64,000 bases of DNA from Butyrivibrio sp. INlla14 (GTDB taxonomy: Bacteria > Bacillota > Clostridia > Lachnospirales > Lachnospiraceae): contig NZ_FMVS01000002.1 of assembly GCF_900102515.1 (NCBI RefSeq), positions 124,001 through 188,000 on the forward strand, in the 5' to 3' direction. Positions 27,196 to 35,520 of the stretch are shown here, piece by piece. Position numbers and translations under genes: made by a program. The notes beneath the pieces are model-generated. The model had not been told where the DNA came from. It saw only the letters and a program-made list of their open reading frames with translations, and ran no database searches. Each line of letters begins with the position of its first letter. Within the stretch, counting starts at the first letter, position 1.

Positions 27196-28587
27196 TTAAA
27201 AGTCCTTTTTATCTTTCATTCTGCCTATTGCATCCATGGCAAGTTTACTTCTCTCGCATTCTGAAGCCGAAAGTGATATTTGCCACGCCAACGGGCTCCC
27301 CTTCATATGTTCAGCCGCATATGACAAGCCATTAGTTCTCTCATCAAGGAAAGGTCTGTCAATCTGATTAGGATCTCCCAATAAAATTATCTTGGTATCC
27401 TTGCCAGCTCTCGTAATAATGCCCTTTGCCTGTGTAGGTGTCATATTCTGAGCTTCATCAATTATAAGATAAGTCTTAAGGATAGACCTTCCTCTAATAA
27501 AGTTAAGGGCCTCGCACTGAACAATACCTCTTTCAAACACCTCATCTGTCTTGCCCTGTAGTTCTTTCTCGTCTTTATACCTCTCCTCTTCATTGGAGTC
27601 AATGAGCTGCTCAAGGTTATCGATGATAGGCCTCATAAGTGGAGATATCTTTTCCTGCTCATCACCTGGCAAAAAACCTATATCATCATCAAACTGAGAA
27701 TTGGGCCTGCAGACTAAAATCCTGCGATACTCCCCAGTTGGCCTGTTGATCATCTTCTCGAGTCCAACTGCAAGAGAATAGAAAGTCTTGGCAGTACCTG
27801 CCATACCCTTAACTATTACAAGAGGAGCCACCTCTGCAGGCTGCATAAGCGCCTCCTGAAGGAAGTACTGACCTGCGTTTCTGGGCTTGACTCCATAAGG
27901 TTGTGCCTTCTCAAATTCAAGCTTTTTGATAAAGCCTCCACACACCCTGCCCATCTGAGTCTTATTAGTGGATTGATCAGCCCTTATTACAATAAATTCA
28001 TTTTCATAAAGCTCAGGTGCATACTTATTGCCTTCTTCATCACAACAATACACCTTATCTACAGGAATGCCCTTTTTCTTGAAATCCTTAAAAGCATCTT
28101 CCGGCGCATAGACAGAATTTCGGCCGCTATACTGCTCTCCCTCACCTGCAACCTGTTCAGTAGTAAAGTCTTCTGACTTAACTCCAAGAATCTGCGCCTT
28201 GATTCTCATCAGGATATCCTTGGTAACCAGAATAACCTGCTCTTTACTGCAATCACTAAGTCCCTTACAAACCTTCAGAATACGATTATCTGACTTGTAT
28301 TCTGCCATATCCTTGGGAAGTTCCACATCCTTGAAATTCTTTTCAACTCTAAGGAACCCTCCATTGTCAAGCTCAACTCCCTTGACCAAATCCCCTGCGC
28401 CTCGTAGCTGCTCCAAAATTCGAATAGCTTCGCGCACATTAGCACCTCGCTCGCCTTCATCCCTCTTGTGGCCGTCGAGTTCCTCCAAGACTACCAGCGG
28501 AAGAACGACCTCGTTATCCTCAAAGCACTTCAAAGCGTGAGGTGCCTGAATCAAAACGTTGGTGTCCAGTACGTAGATCTTCTTCAT
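27196..28587 (-). CDS. PIN-PhoH fusion protein (PhoH2 type)
   Basis: A 463-residue protein with an N-terminal PIN nuclease domain (YVLDTNVLI at residues 4-12, acidic residues ELDGHK and LVTKD) and a C-terminal PhoH ATPase domain with Walker A GMAGTAKTF near residue 263-271 and Walker B LIIDEAQNM near 375. PhoH2 proteins are reported as RNA-unwinding, RNA-cleaving enzymes. It is monocistronic. An extended -10 (TGGTATAAT; hexamer at 28625-28630, minus strand) lies 38 bp upstream. Confidence 0.9.
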   Translation of the reverse strand: MKKIYVLDTNVLIQAPHALKCFEDNEVVLPLVVLEELDGHKRDEGERGANVREAIRILEQLRGAGDLVKGVELDNGGFLRVEKNFKDVELPKDMAEYKSDNRILKVCKGLSDCSKEQVILVTKDILMRIKAQILGVKSEDFTTEQVAGEGEQYSGRNSVYAPEDAFKDFKKKGIPVDKVYCCDEEGNKYAPELYENEFIVIRADQSTNKTQMGRVCGGFIKKLEFEKAQPYGVKPRNAGQYFLQEALMQPAEVAPLVIVKGMAGTAKTFYSLAVGLEKMINRPTGEYRRILVCRPNSQFDDDIGFLPGDEQEKISPLMRPIIDNLEQLIDSNEEERYKDEKELQGKTDEVFERGIVQCEALNFIRGRSILKTYLIIDEAQNMTPTQAKGIITRAGKDTKIILLGDPNQIDRPFLDERTNGLSYAAEHMKGSPLAWQISLSASECERSKLAMDAIGRMKDKKDF

Positions 28588-28744
28588 GCGTAGGTCCCCC
28601 TCTATTTGTATGACTTATGAGTAAATTATACCATATCTTGTATTTTAAAGATTATTATTAATAAAAAAATTATAATATATCAACAGCTTATTTTATCCAT
28701 AAACGTACAGTCGAACATGATATTTTGCAATAAAAAATGGTGTA

Positions 28745-28788
28745 TTTCATAAATAAAGGAGACATAAGCATCTAGCCTAATGTCTCCT
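28745..28788 (-). terminator. Terminator of the SulP gene
   Basis: A 9-bp stem (28757-28765 with 28780-28788) is followed on the minus strand by TTATTTATG, about 70 bp after the stop codon. Confidence 0.7.
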
Positions 28789-28859
28789 GTTTTATGTCTT
28801 TATTTCTTTTTTATTCTGTCATTTTAATAGAATAATATATATCAACTTTATTGAATGAT

Positions 28860-30503
28860 TTAGATTTCAGCCGCTCTCTTGAGGGCATCATTTATATGAG
28901 GAAGGAAGTTGTCTCGTCCGACAAGATCAACGAATCCATCCTTTTCCATCGTATTCATAGGCTGCTCATTAACATGTGAAAATACAAGCTGAACGTTATT
29001 CTTCTTGCATCTATCGTACAGTTCCTCAAGAGAATGCATAGCTGTAGCATCGATTGCTGGAACACCACGCATTCTGATAACAAGAGCTCTTGTAAAGTCC
29101 TTAAAAGAAATCTCTGCTATCTGCTCAGCATCGCCAAAGAACATAGGGCCGCTGATCTCATATACTCTGACATGCTTTGGAATGTCCTTAAGTCCAGGGC
29201 CATCAGGATCATCATCAGGATCATAGTACTTCCAGCCGCGAACTCTTGACTCTTCGCTCATTCTCTTCATAAAGAGAACGCAGGCAAAGAGCATACCAAC
29301 CTCGATAGCAACAACAAGGTCAAATACTACAGTAAGAACAAAGGTAGTAACAAGAACTATAATGTCACTCTTTGGAGCTGTCTTCAAAAGATGGATAAAA
29401 GTCTTGTACTGACACATATTGTATGCAACCATGAAAAGAATTGCCGCAATAGTTGGCATTGGAATAAGCGCTGCATAAGGCATGAGTACTAAAAGAACCA
29501 GTACAAGGCAGATTGAATGGATCATACCTGCTATTGGTGTTCTGCCGCCATTCTTGATATTAGCTGCAGTTCTGGCAATAGCACCTGTTGCAGGAATACC
29601 GCCAAATAGTGCAGAACCAATGTTACCAGCACCCTGAGCTACAAGCTCCATATTAGATCTGTGCTTACTGTCAATCATACTATCTGCAACGACACAGGAC
29701 AAAAGAGATTCAATCGCAGCAAGAATAGCAATTGTAAATCCGTCTCCTGCTACAGATCTAAGTGTTGCAAAGCTAAATGTTGGAATCTTAAGAGCTGGGA
29801 GCTGTCCCTTTATCTCATAAAGATCTCCTATTGTATTAACATTCATATTAAGAAGCTTTACCATCAGGATTCCAACTATTACAGCTATTAAAGAGCCTGG
29901 AATCTTCTTGCTGATCTTGGGCCATACAATCTGAATAACAAGACAGATAAGTCCGACAATAAGTGCCTGATAATTAAAGGTACCTATATTCTTGCCAATA
30001 GCTTCTACTTTCTCAATAGTCTCAACAGTTGAAGTTCCTGCAGGATATGTAAGTCCCAAAAAATCCTTGATCTGACCAATTGCAATTGTAACAGCAATAC
30101 CAGCAGTAAATCCTGTTGTTATAGTATAAGGAATAAACTTGATAAGTAATCCAAGCTTGAACACACCCATTAAAATAAGAAGAACTCCGGCAAAAATAGT
30201 AGCAAGCGCAAGTCCTTCCATACCCTTTGTTGCTACGATTCCAGCAACGATAGTAGCAAAAGCTGCAGTAGGCCCAGCAATCTGCACTCTGCTACCGCCT
30301 AAAAATGAAATAATAAAGCCTGCAACAATTGCAGTATAAAGACCTTCCTCAGGTCCTACACCTGATGCAAGAGCAAGTGCGATAGATAAAGGCAATGCAA
30401 TGATGGCTACAATTATTCCAGAAATAAAGTCCTGGACAAACTGTTTGCCATTGTAGCCCTTCATAGCTGTAAACAGCATGGGTTTCAGTTTTTCGTTTTC
30501 CAT
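28860..30503 (-). CDS. SulP-family anion transporter
   Basis: A 547-residue SLC26/SulP protein with 12-14 membrane segments over residues 20-420 and a C-terminal STAS domain (about 435-547) containing RVYEISGPMFFGDA and MRGVPAIDATAMHSLEEL. Members carry sulfate, bicarbonate or other anions; the substrate is not evident. The start MENEKLKPML is behind GGAGGAAA; the longer frame back to 30617 has no ribosome site. Confidence 0.9.
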   Translation of the reverse strand: MENEKLKPMLFTAMKGYNGKQFVQDFISGIIVAIIALPLSIALALASGVGPEEGLYTAIVAGFIISFLGGSRVQIAGPTAAFATIVAGIVATKGMEGLALATIFAGVLLILMGVFKLGLLIKFIPYTITTGFTAGIAVTIAIGQIKDFLGLTYPAGTSTVETIEKVEAIGKNIGTFNYQALIVGLICLVIQIVWPKISKKIPGSLIAVIVGILMVKLLNMNVNTIGDLYEIKGQLPALKIPTFSFATLRSVAGDGFTIAILAAIESLLSCVVADSMIDSKHRSNMELVAQGAGNIGSALFGGIPATGAIARTAANIKNGGRTPIAGMIHSICLVLVLLVLMPYAALIPMPTIAAILFMVAYNMCQYKTFIHLLKTAPKSDIIVLVTTFVLTVVFDLVVAIEVGMLFACVLFMKRMSEESRVRGWKYYDPDDDPDGPGLKDIPKHVRVYEISGPMFFGDAEQIAEISFKDFTRALVIRMRGVPAIDATAMHSLEELYDRCKKNNVQLVFSHVNEQPMNTMEKDGFVDLVGRDNFLPHINDALKRAAEI

Positions 30504-30594
30504 AATTTCCTCCACATTAATGATGCCTATAAAACCGATTTTATTTATAGGATATTTCAAACCCAAGAAATTATAGCCCCCGAAATGGCCTTGG

Positions 30595-30631
30595 TCAATA
30601 AAAAGATCCCTAACCATTTCTGGCAGGGATC
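30595..30631 (-). terminator. Terminator of the small peptide gene
   Basis: A 7-bp stem GATCCCT/AGGGATC (30605-30611 with 30625-30631) is followed on the minus strand by TTTTTATTG, 30 bp beyond the peptide stop codon. Confidence 0.8.
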
Positions 30632-30661
30632 ATATTTTTACTAAATAATTGTCCAAAAATA

Positions 30662-30889
30662 TCAGCTAAGTCTGTCTATTACATCATCAACTGGGTCTGG
30701 TGTAACTTCTGGAGCTGGCGCTGGTGCAGGTGTTGGATTAGATGATGGTGCTGGATCTGGCTTTCCGAACCATCCAGAAACCTTTCCATCTCCTAAATAG
30801 GCGCCATCTAAAGAAAACTGGGGTTTCCAATCATGGCTTGTCTCTGCGATATCCAGGCAAGTAATTTCTGCTCTTTCCCACTTCTTCAT
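30662..30889 (-). CDS. Candidate modified-peptide (RiPP) precursor
   Basis: A 75-residue peptide with no membrane segment. The N-terminus MKKWERAEITCLDIAET fits the loose pattern W-x2-[PA]-x-[IL]-x2-L-D-[IV]-x2-T seen in leaders of paeninodin-type and related Firmicute precursors. Residues 26-43 are Gly/aromatic-rich (DGAYLGDGKVSGWFGK), residues 44-66 are a Pro/Ala repeat, and the last residue is serine, the residue phosphorylated by HPr-kinase-like enzymes in paeninodin clusters. It is divergent from the cyclase-like gene at 31074 and has its own terminator. A classical lasso core is not obvious. The start was chosen for its GGAG; an ATG at 30934 is the alternative. Confidence 0.6.
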   Translation of the reverse strand: MKKWERAEITCLDIAETSHDWKPQFSLDGAYLGDGKVSGWFGKPDPAPSSNPTPAPAPAPEVTPDPVDDVIDRLS

Positions 30890-31073
30890 ACAGATAAATA
30901 TCTCCTCTCTACTAATTGAATCGCGCTTAATCATATGATATTTTTATAGTCATGTAAAGAAATCTATCATAATTGTAAGATGTACTATATACCGTACAAT
31001 CCGCTTGTTAACTATCGTTTTGTTATAAGAAACTTGATATCATAAAAATCTATACCTATAGAAAGAGGAATTT

Positions 31074-33017
31074 ATGTCAGCAATTTGGGGTCTTGTAAAA
31101 TTTGATAAAGAAAACTGTCAGACAGACAGCATGTCTTTTGAATATGAAAGAAAATGCAAATTAGACCGCATCAATGAAATCAAATCTGGTAATAGCCTTT
31201 TTGGCTTTGGTCTTCAAATAATTACTAATGAGGATGAAACAGAACTCATGCCCTACATTCTGGATACTGATGGAAATATCCTGGATACAGACTCTGATCC
31301 AAAGAAGCACAGAACCATAATTGTTGCTGATTGCATTATAGATAACAGAGACGAGCTTATTGCTGAGCTTTTAAATGTCAAAGACACATCCATTTCAAAT
31401 GGACGTCTTATTTGTCTTGCCTACAAGAAGTGGAATACAGACCTAGTGCACTATCTTAAGGGAATTTACTCAGTTGCAATATTTGACATATGCAAGGAGC
31501 AGCTCTTTATCTTTACAGATAAAACCTCCAGCAGATGTCTTTACTACTACAAAACTCCATCTGCAGTAGTTTTCTCAACACTAATATCACCAATAAAGAT
31601 GCTCTATCCTGAGCTTAAAAGAAATGAGACATATTTAAAGGACTTTTTATTACTCCCTGGCCTTATGCCAAATATATCTTCGACAGAAACTCCTTGGGAG
31701 AACGTTTTTATTGTAGAAGCTGGCTGCAGCGTAACTATAACAAAGGATTCCTGCATTCAGACAAGATACTGGGCTCCGGAAAAAATAAACCTTCCAAAGG
31801 ACATAGACAAGTTAAAGAATATCTTTCTTGATACCTATAAAAATGCCGTTAAAAGAGCTGTCACAACAAATGGACAGGTAGGAATAGCCCTAAGCGGCGG
31901 CTTTGATTCTGCCTCAGTTGCAGCCCTTGCTGCCCCTTTACTACAGTATCAGGATAAGGATCTTTTTTCATATACTTATGTTCCTCATTACAATATGTCC
32001 GGTTTCTATCCTAAAAACCAAATCACAAACGAGTCCGGATATGTAAATGAGATAGTCAAGATGTATCCAAATATAAAGCCCACCTACACCGACAACGGCG
32101 GAAAGAGCTTCTATGGCTATGTAGACGAACTGGTTGATGTAATGGAAATTCCATTTAAAGCTTTTGTCAATATGCCTCTTCTTTTGGAAATCTACAAGTC
32201 TGCAGCCAAAAAAGGCTGCAAGGTATTTTTGAATGGCCAGACAGGCAATGCCAGTGTATCCTTTGGTGCAATCGAGGATACTATATATGACCTATATAGA
32301 AGAAAAAGATATTTATCTCTCTTTACATATTTAAGTAATTACTGCAAAGAGGCAGGAATCAGCAGAGCGCACGCATTTTCAGTAACACAAAAACTAATCT
32401 CTGCTATGAATAAAGAAGATGGTGGGCAGCAAGAACTCACTAAAGAATTATTAAATAAGTTTGTAAATTCAGATCTTTTAACAGATTACAGCCTGCGAAA
32501 AAGAAATCAGACAAACATAGCGCTTAACTTTTCTGAAGAACCTGTCTGTAAAAGGGAAAAAATTACATCTGTCATATATACACTTCCTGCTCTTTCCTAT
32601 ATCGGAGCCATGGAGACTAAGCTTGGGCTCTATACAGGAATTGTCATTCGCGACGCCACAAGAGATATGGAAATTTTAAACTTCTGTAACTCTTTTCCCT
32701 TTGAATACTACTGCTACGAAGGAACTCCCAGATACCTGATCCGTGGTTTTATGAAGGATCTTTTGCCGCGGTGCATTCTGTACCCAATCCTTAAAACAGG
32801 TATCCAGAGCAGCGACTGGATCTACAGGCTTACAACTGAAAAAGACAAAATATTAAGCAATATAAAGGAAAGATCAAGCGCTGAAAACTTGGATAAATAC
32901 CTGAACAAGGCTGCAATAAATGAGTTCTTGGATGAAAGAAAAGATTTCAACCTTCAAACTGAAAATGAATATCTCTATCTTTTTATTACATATATATTTA
33001 TGAAATACATAAAGTAG
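31074..33017 (+). CDS. Asparagine-synthetase-like peptide cyclase
   Basis: A 647-residue homologue of asparagine synthetase B. The N-terminal Ntn-like domain begins MSAIWG: the catalytic Cys2 is missing, so it cannot use glutamine, as in lasso-peptide macrolactam synthetases. The C-terminal adenylating domain has the pyrophosphate loop ALSGGFDSASVAAL (residues 272-285). Flanking genes encode a candidate precursor peptide and an HPr-kinase-like protein, which supports a role in amide-bond formation on a peptide. The usual lasso leader-binding (PqqD-like) and transglutaminase-like protease genes are absent nearby. The start is behind AGAGGA. Confidence 0.75.
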   Translation: MSAIWGLVKFDKENCQTDSMSFEYERKCKLDRINEIKSGNSLFGFGLQIITNEDETELMPYILDTDGNILDTDSDPKKHRTIIVADCIIDNRDELIAELLNVKDTSISNGRLICLAYKKWNTDLVHYLKGIYSVAIFDICKEQLFIFTDKTSSRCLYYYKTPSAVVFSTLISPIKMLYPELKRNETYLKDFLLLPGLMPNISSTETPWENVFIVEAGCSVTITKDSCIQTRYWAPEKINLPKDIDKLKNIFLDTYKNAVKRAVTTNGQVGIALSGGFDSASVAALAAPLLQYQDKDLFSYTYVPHYNMSGFYPKNQITNESGYVNEIVKMYPNIKPTYTDNGGKSFYGYVDELVDVMEIPFKAFVNMPLLLEIYKSAAKKGCKVFLNGQTGNASVSFGAIEDTIYDLYRRKRYLSLFTYLSNYCKEAGISRAHAFSVTQKLISAMNKEDGGQQELTKELLNKFVNSDLLTDYSLRKRNQTNIALNFSEEPVCKREKITSVIYTLPALSYIGAMETKLGLYTGIVIRDATRDMEILNFCNSFPFEYYCYEGTPRYLIRGFMKDLLPRCILYPILKTGIQSSDWIYRLTTEKDKILSNIKERSSAENLDKYLNKAAINEFLDERKDFNLQTENEYLYLFITYIFMKYIK

Positions 33018-33035
33018 CATTTCTCTATAGTTTAA

Positions 33036-33068
33036 CAAAACGAGTAGGCAAGAACCTACTCGTTTTTA
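33036..33068. terminator. Bidirectional terminator between cyclase and kinase genes
   Basis: A 9-bp stem ACGAGTAGG/CCTACTCGT (33040-33048 with 33055-33063) is followed by TTTT on the plus strand and by GTTTTGTT on the minus strand, so it can serve both convergent genes. Confidence 0.85.
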
Positions 33069-33081
33069 ATGATATAGCTTC

Positions 33082-34020
33082 CTATAGTTCGCTAATTATA
33101 GTCTCTAATTTATCAGCGATTATATCCTGCGAATCTCCCTCAAACGGTCTTACTATCTGATACACAGGGCACTTGGAAGCAAGCTTCATTGAGAGATTTA
33201 TTACTTCCGGGTAATTTTCCCATGGTCCTTTTAGCACCTTGAGTAATAAACTATTGTTAAAGCCAAGGAACTGCTCAAAACCAGTAAGTTTTCTAATTGT
33301 AACTTCTTTTACATCTCCCACAGTGAGAAATGCCATAAGCTTTAGAGGTTGTGGTTCTGAAACAAAAACGTCTCCTACAGGAACCAGGAATTTGTCCTTG
33401 TCCTCATCTATGTAGATAAGGCCATCATGATCAAGCTTTCTGCTATCAACCTCATTTCTGCAGAGCTTTTGATATGGAAATGCCGGAAAAACCATATCTT
33501 TTTCTCCATCAAATTTCACAGCTGCCACATCATCAGCCATAATGCGGTAGCCACGTTCTAAGAGTTTTCTTGTAAGCGAAGACTTGCCCGCACCTGAAAC
33601 GCCTGAAATAAGTACTGCTCCAGCAGGTACAAATTCGTTATTGTTTCCTTTATCAGGAATTACCACTCCGCTACAATGAATAGCAAGAGTCTTTTTCTGA
33701 AGAAGAAGCATTGCCATAGCATAGCCCAGGATCCATCCGGAAACCATAGCTGGAGAATACCCTTCTCTACATTCAAAAATTATCTCACGGCCAGCCCTTA
33801 TTACATAGAAGCCGCCTTTGTTTTCAAAACAAGAATAATCAAGCCCTATATCATAGCGCCTTTTCGTGGCATCTTTTTCCTGAAGATAGCTTATAACCTC
33901 GCTCTTACAGTCGCCCTGTCTTATCAGGACATCAGCAAAAGAACCTTCATCTCCCTTTTCAAGCTGTATTAACTCAACTTCTGAATCTATATTAAGGCCA
34001 TAAATCTTATATCTGAACAT
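33082..34020 (-). CDS. HPr-kinase-like serine kinase
   Basis: A 312-residue protein with the HPrK C-terminal kinase fold. An AIHCSGVV segment near residues 113-120, Walker A GVSGAGKS at 140-148 within VLISGVSGAGKSSLTRKLLE, and MADDVAAV near 161-168 are visible. The N-terminal 110 residues are not HPrK-like. Stand-alone HprK homologues beside Asn-synthetase-like cyclases phosphorylate the C-terminal serine of paeninodin-type precursors; the peptide here ends in serine. It is convergent with the cyclase gene. The true HPr kinase of the cell is probably elsewhere. Confidence 0.75.
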   Translation of the reverse strand: MFRYKIYGLNIDSEVELIQLEKGDEGSFADVLIRQGDCKSEVISYLQEKDATKRRYDIGLDYSCFENKGGFYVIRAGREIIFECREGYSPAMVSGWILGYAMAMLLLQKKTLAIHCSGVVIPDKGNNNEFVPAGAVLISGVSGAGKSSLTRKLLERGYRIMADDVAAVKFDGEKDMVFPAFPYQKLCRNEVDSRKLDHDGLIYIDEDKDKFLVPVGDVFVSEPQPLKLMAFLTVGDVKEVTIRKLTGFEQFLGFNNSLLLKVLKGPWENYPEVINLSMKLASKCPVYQIVRPFEGDSQDIIADKLETIISEL

Positions 34021-34117
34021 ATTACCCCTTACTTCTAATATATATAGTCAATGCTGATACACCATCATTTTATAGATTGCCACCTATATTTACAACAAAA
34101 ACATATAAAAATGGAAT

Positions 34118-34250
34118 AATAAAGAGTCGCTAGCGGCTCTTTCGCGCCCGAGCGGTATTGCGAAGCAATAAACTTCATTTCCGCGAGGTGCGCATCCACA
34201 GCGGAGCGTTTATTATTGAATAGGAAAGCAATTTCCTATTCAATAATAAA
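34118..34250 (+). repeat. 133-bp structured intergenic repeat, copy 2
   Basis: Second copy of the element at 10980-11112, same length, eight substitutions. Two pairs of these are compensatory in the terminal stem (34210-34250), three others swap Watson-Crick and G-U pairs on the plus strand, and one lies in a loop. The terminal stem again has a GCAA loop. It lies immediately beyond the terminator of the flagellin-like gene, the same arrangement as copy 1. Confidence 0.85.
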
Positions 34251-34279
34251 AGGCTACAGCGGAAATGACCGCCATAGCC
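34242..34279 (-). terminator. Terminator of the flagellin-like gene
   Basis: GGCTA-x-GGCGG pairs with CCGC-xx-TAGCC (34252-34262 with 34269-34279). On the minus strand it is followed by TTTTATTATTG, which is also the outer arm of repeat copy 2. Confidence 0.7.
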
Positions 34280-34323
34280 CTTATTATCAATAATATTTAT
34301 CTAATACTTTGCCGAGTACTGTT

Positions 34324-35088
34324 TTATACGAATAAAGCCATATTCTGAGCCTGTTTATCTTCCTGTTGCTGCTTCTGAAGAACTGCCTGATAAGAATCAA
34401 GAGCCTGCTTGGTCTTGAGCTCCTGAAGAGCCTCTACAGCATTGTCTTCTTCTTTGTCCATCTGATAGCCATTAAGTTCCATGGCAGCATGTGAATTATA
34501 GGTAAGAGCATGATCAACGCCATTGGTTTCAGATCCTGTAGTAGATCTCATACCTGAAATCTTATCTATAGCATTATCAATCTTACTCATATCAAAGTCC
34601 TTGGTCACATCATAATCTGTGATTCCAAGAGCATCCGTTGTTGCATTGAATGTAGATACCTTTTCGCTAGAGCCATTACCGTCTGAAGCCACTTCCAAAG
34701 AATCCTCTTTAGTAAGGAGTTCTTTTTCATTAAAAGTTGTACCCTTGGCTGTTTCATTGATTCCATCAAGGTATTCCTTGATCTGAGCCTGTATACTCTG
34801 CTTATCTTCATCTGAAAGAGTTCCGTTGGCTGCTTTTACTGAAAGTTCTTTTATTGACTGAAGATAATCTTCAATGCCTGCCATAGCTCCTTCTTCTACA
34901 TTAAGAGCTGACTTGGCAGATGTAAGATTTTCAGATCCTGCATCAAGACCATTTACCTGAGATTTGGTTTTCTCCTGGATTGCAAGTCCTGCCGCATCTT
35001 CAGAAGCTTTGTTAATAGTACCGCCTCTTGCTATGGTTGCATAAGCGGAATTATCTGAATATCCGCCTACGGATGATATGCTACTCAT
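34324..35088 (-). CDS. Short flagellin-like protein
   Basis: A 254-residue protein with a flagellin D1-like N-terminal part: INKASEDAAGLAIQEKTKSQ near residues 24-43, then SALNVEEGAMAGIEDYLQSIKELSVKAANGTLSDED and GTTFNEKELL. The helical C-terminus ends AQNMALFV. The usual N-terminal D0 helix (about 20 residues) is shortened and replaced by a Ser/Gly stretch, so it may not polymerise like a normal flagellin. No flagellar genes are near. The start follows AAGGAGG; upstream lies a leader with repeated GGA hairpins of CsrA type. Confidence 0.8.
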   Translation of the reverse strand: MSSISSVGGYSDNSAYATIARGGTINKASEDAAGLAIQEKTKSQVNGLDAGSENLTSAKSALNVEEGAMAGIEDYLQSIKELSVKAANGTLSDEDKQSIQAQIKEYLDGINETAKGTTFNEKELLTKEDSLEVASDGNGSSEKVSTFNATTDALGITDYDVTKDFDMSKIDNAIDKISGMRSTTGSETNGVDHALTYNSHAAMELNGYQMDKEEDNAVEALQELKTKQALDSYQAVLQKQQQEDKQAQNMALFV

Positions 35089-35095
35089 ATTGCTA

Positions 35096-35201
35096 CCTCC
35101 TTGAAATTTCCCTCGCATCCCTGCGAAAACACCTTGCATCCTTGCAATACTCGTCGCATCCCTGCCAGTGCATCCTTGCAAACTCTACAGGCCTCCGTGC
35201 C
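35096..35201 (-). promoter_or_regulatory. Leader with tandem CsrA-type GGA hairpins
   Basis: In the leader RNA, four 14-nt units each present GGA in a four-base loop: UCGCA-GGGA-UGCGA (35113-35126), UUGCA-AGGA-UGCAA (35134-35147), UGGCA-GGGA-UGCGA (35154-35167) and UUGCA-AGGA-UGCAC (35168-35181). A weaker fifth, GGC-ACGGAG-GCC, is at 35190-35201. The ribosome site AAGGAGG (35096-35102) adds another GGA. CsrA binds such loops and represses flagellin translation in Bacillus; CsrA control of this gene is inferred. Confidence 0.6.
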
Positions 35202-35386
35202 TTCCTTTGTTACTGCCATAGTAGCATCATGTTTTCAAAAAGGTTATTAAATAAGTATTAAATCCAGGGAAAAACGGCACAGAATTTCAGGAATAAGGAG
35301 CATTTCCGTAACTTTGTTCTAAAAAAGCATAATAATTCACAATTTGAAATTATTTTTTTCACTTTTTGAACACAATTTAGGTTTAG

Positions 35387-35392
35387 TATAAT
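35387..35392 (+). promoter_or_regulatory. -10 element for the candidate small RNA
   Basis: TATAAT seven bases before the predicted 5' end of the structured RNA at 35399. The upstream TTGAAC at 15 bp is only a fair -35. Confidence 0.45.
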
Positions 35393-35398
35393 AATCAA

Positions 35399-35499
35399 GT
35401 TAGTGATGCAGCTCGGCTTACGAATCTATTCGAAGCCTAATCACTATCTCCCCCTCATAAGAAAATCGCAGGCACTCACGTCCCCCCGTGGGTGTTTTT
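35399..35499 (+). ncRNA. Candidate C-rich small RNA 1
   Basis: About 100 nt with no coding frame. The 5' part folds as TAGTGAT/ATCACTA (35401-35407 with 35440-35446) enclosing GGCTT/AAGCC. A single-stranded linker contains CTCCCCCTC. The 3' part is a terminator stem (35473-35479 with 35488-35494) with a loop GTCCCCCC followed by five T. Exposed C-runs able to pair with Shine-Dalgarno sequences are typical of regulatory RNAs in Firmicutes. It was not recognised as a known family. Confidence 0.5.
35473..35499 (+). terminator. Terminator of candidate small RNA 1
   Basis: A 7-bp stem with one G-U pair (good only on the plus strand), an 8-base C-rich loop and TTTTT. Confidence 0.65.
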
Positions 35500-35520
35500 G
35501 CGTTATATGAGGATTTTTTA

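Noticed and set aside
30662-30889. Calling the peptide a classical lasso precursor
   Set aside because: No Gly/Ala/Ser start with an Asp or Glu at ring position 7-9 after a penultimate Thr is evident, except a weak Gly39-Asp45 pair, and the B proteins are missing. I kept the broader RiPP label.
35101-35181. N-terminal extension of the flagellin-like protein through the GGA repeats
   Set aside because: A TTG-initiated frame runs through them, but there is no ribosome site and a strong AAGGAGG precedes the ATG at 35088.
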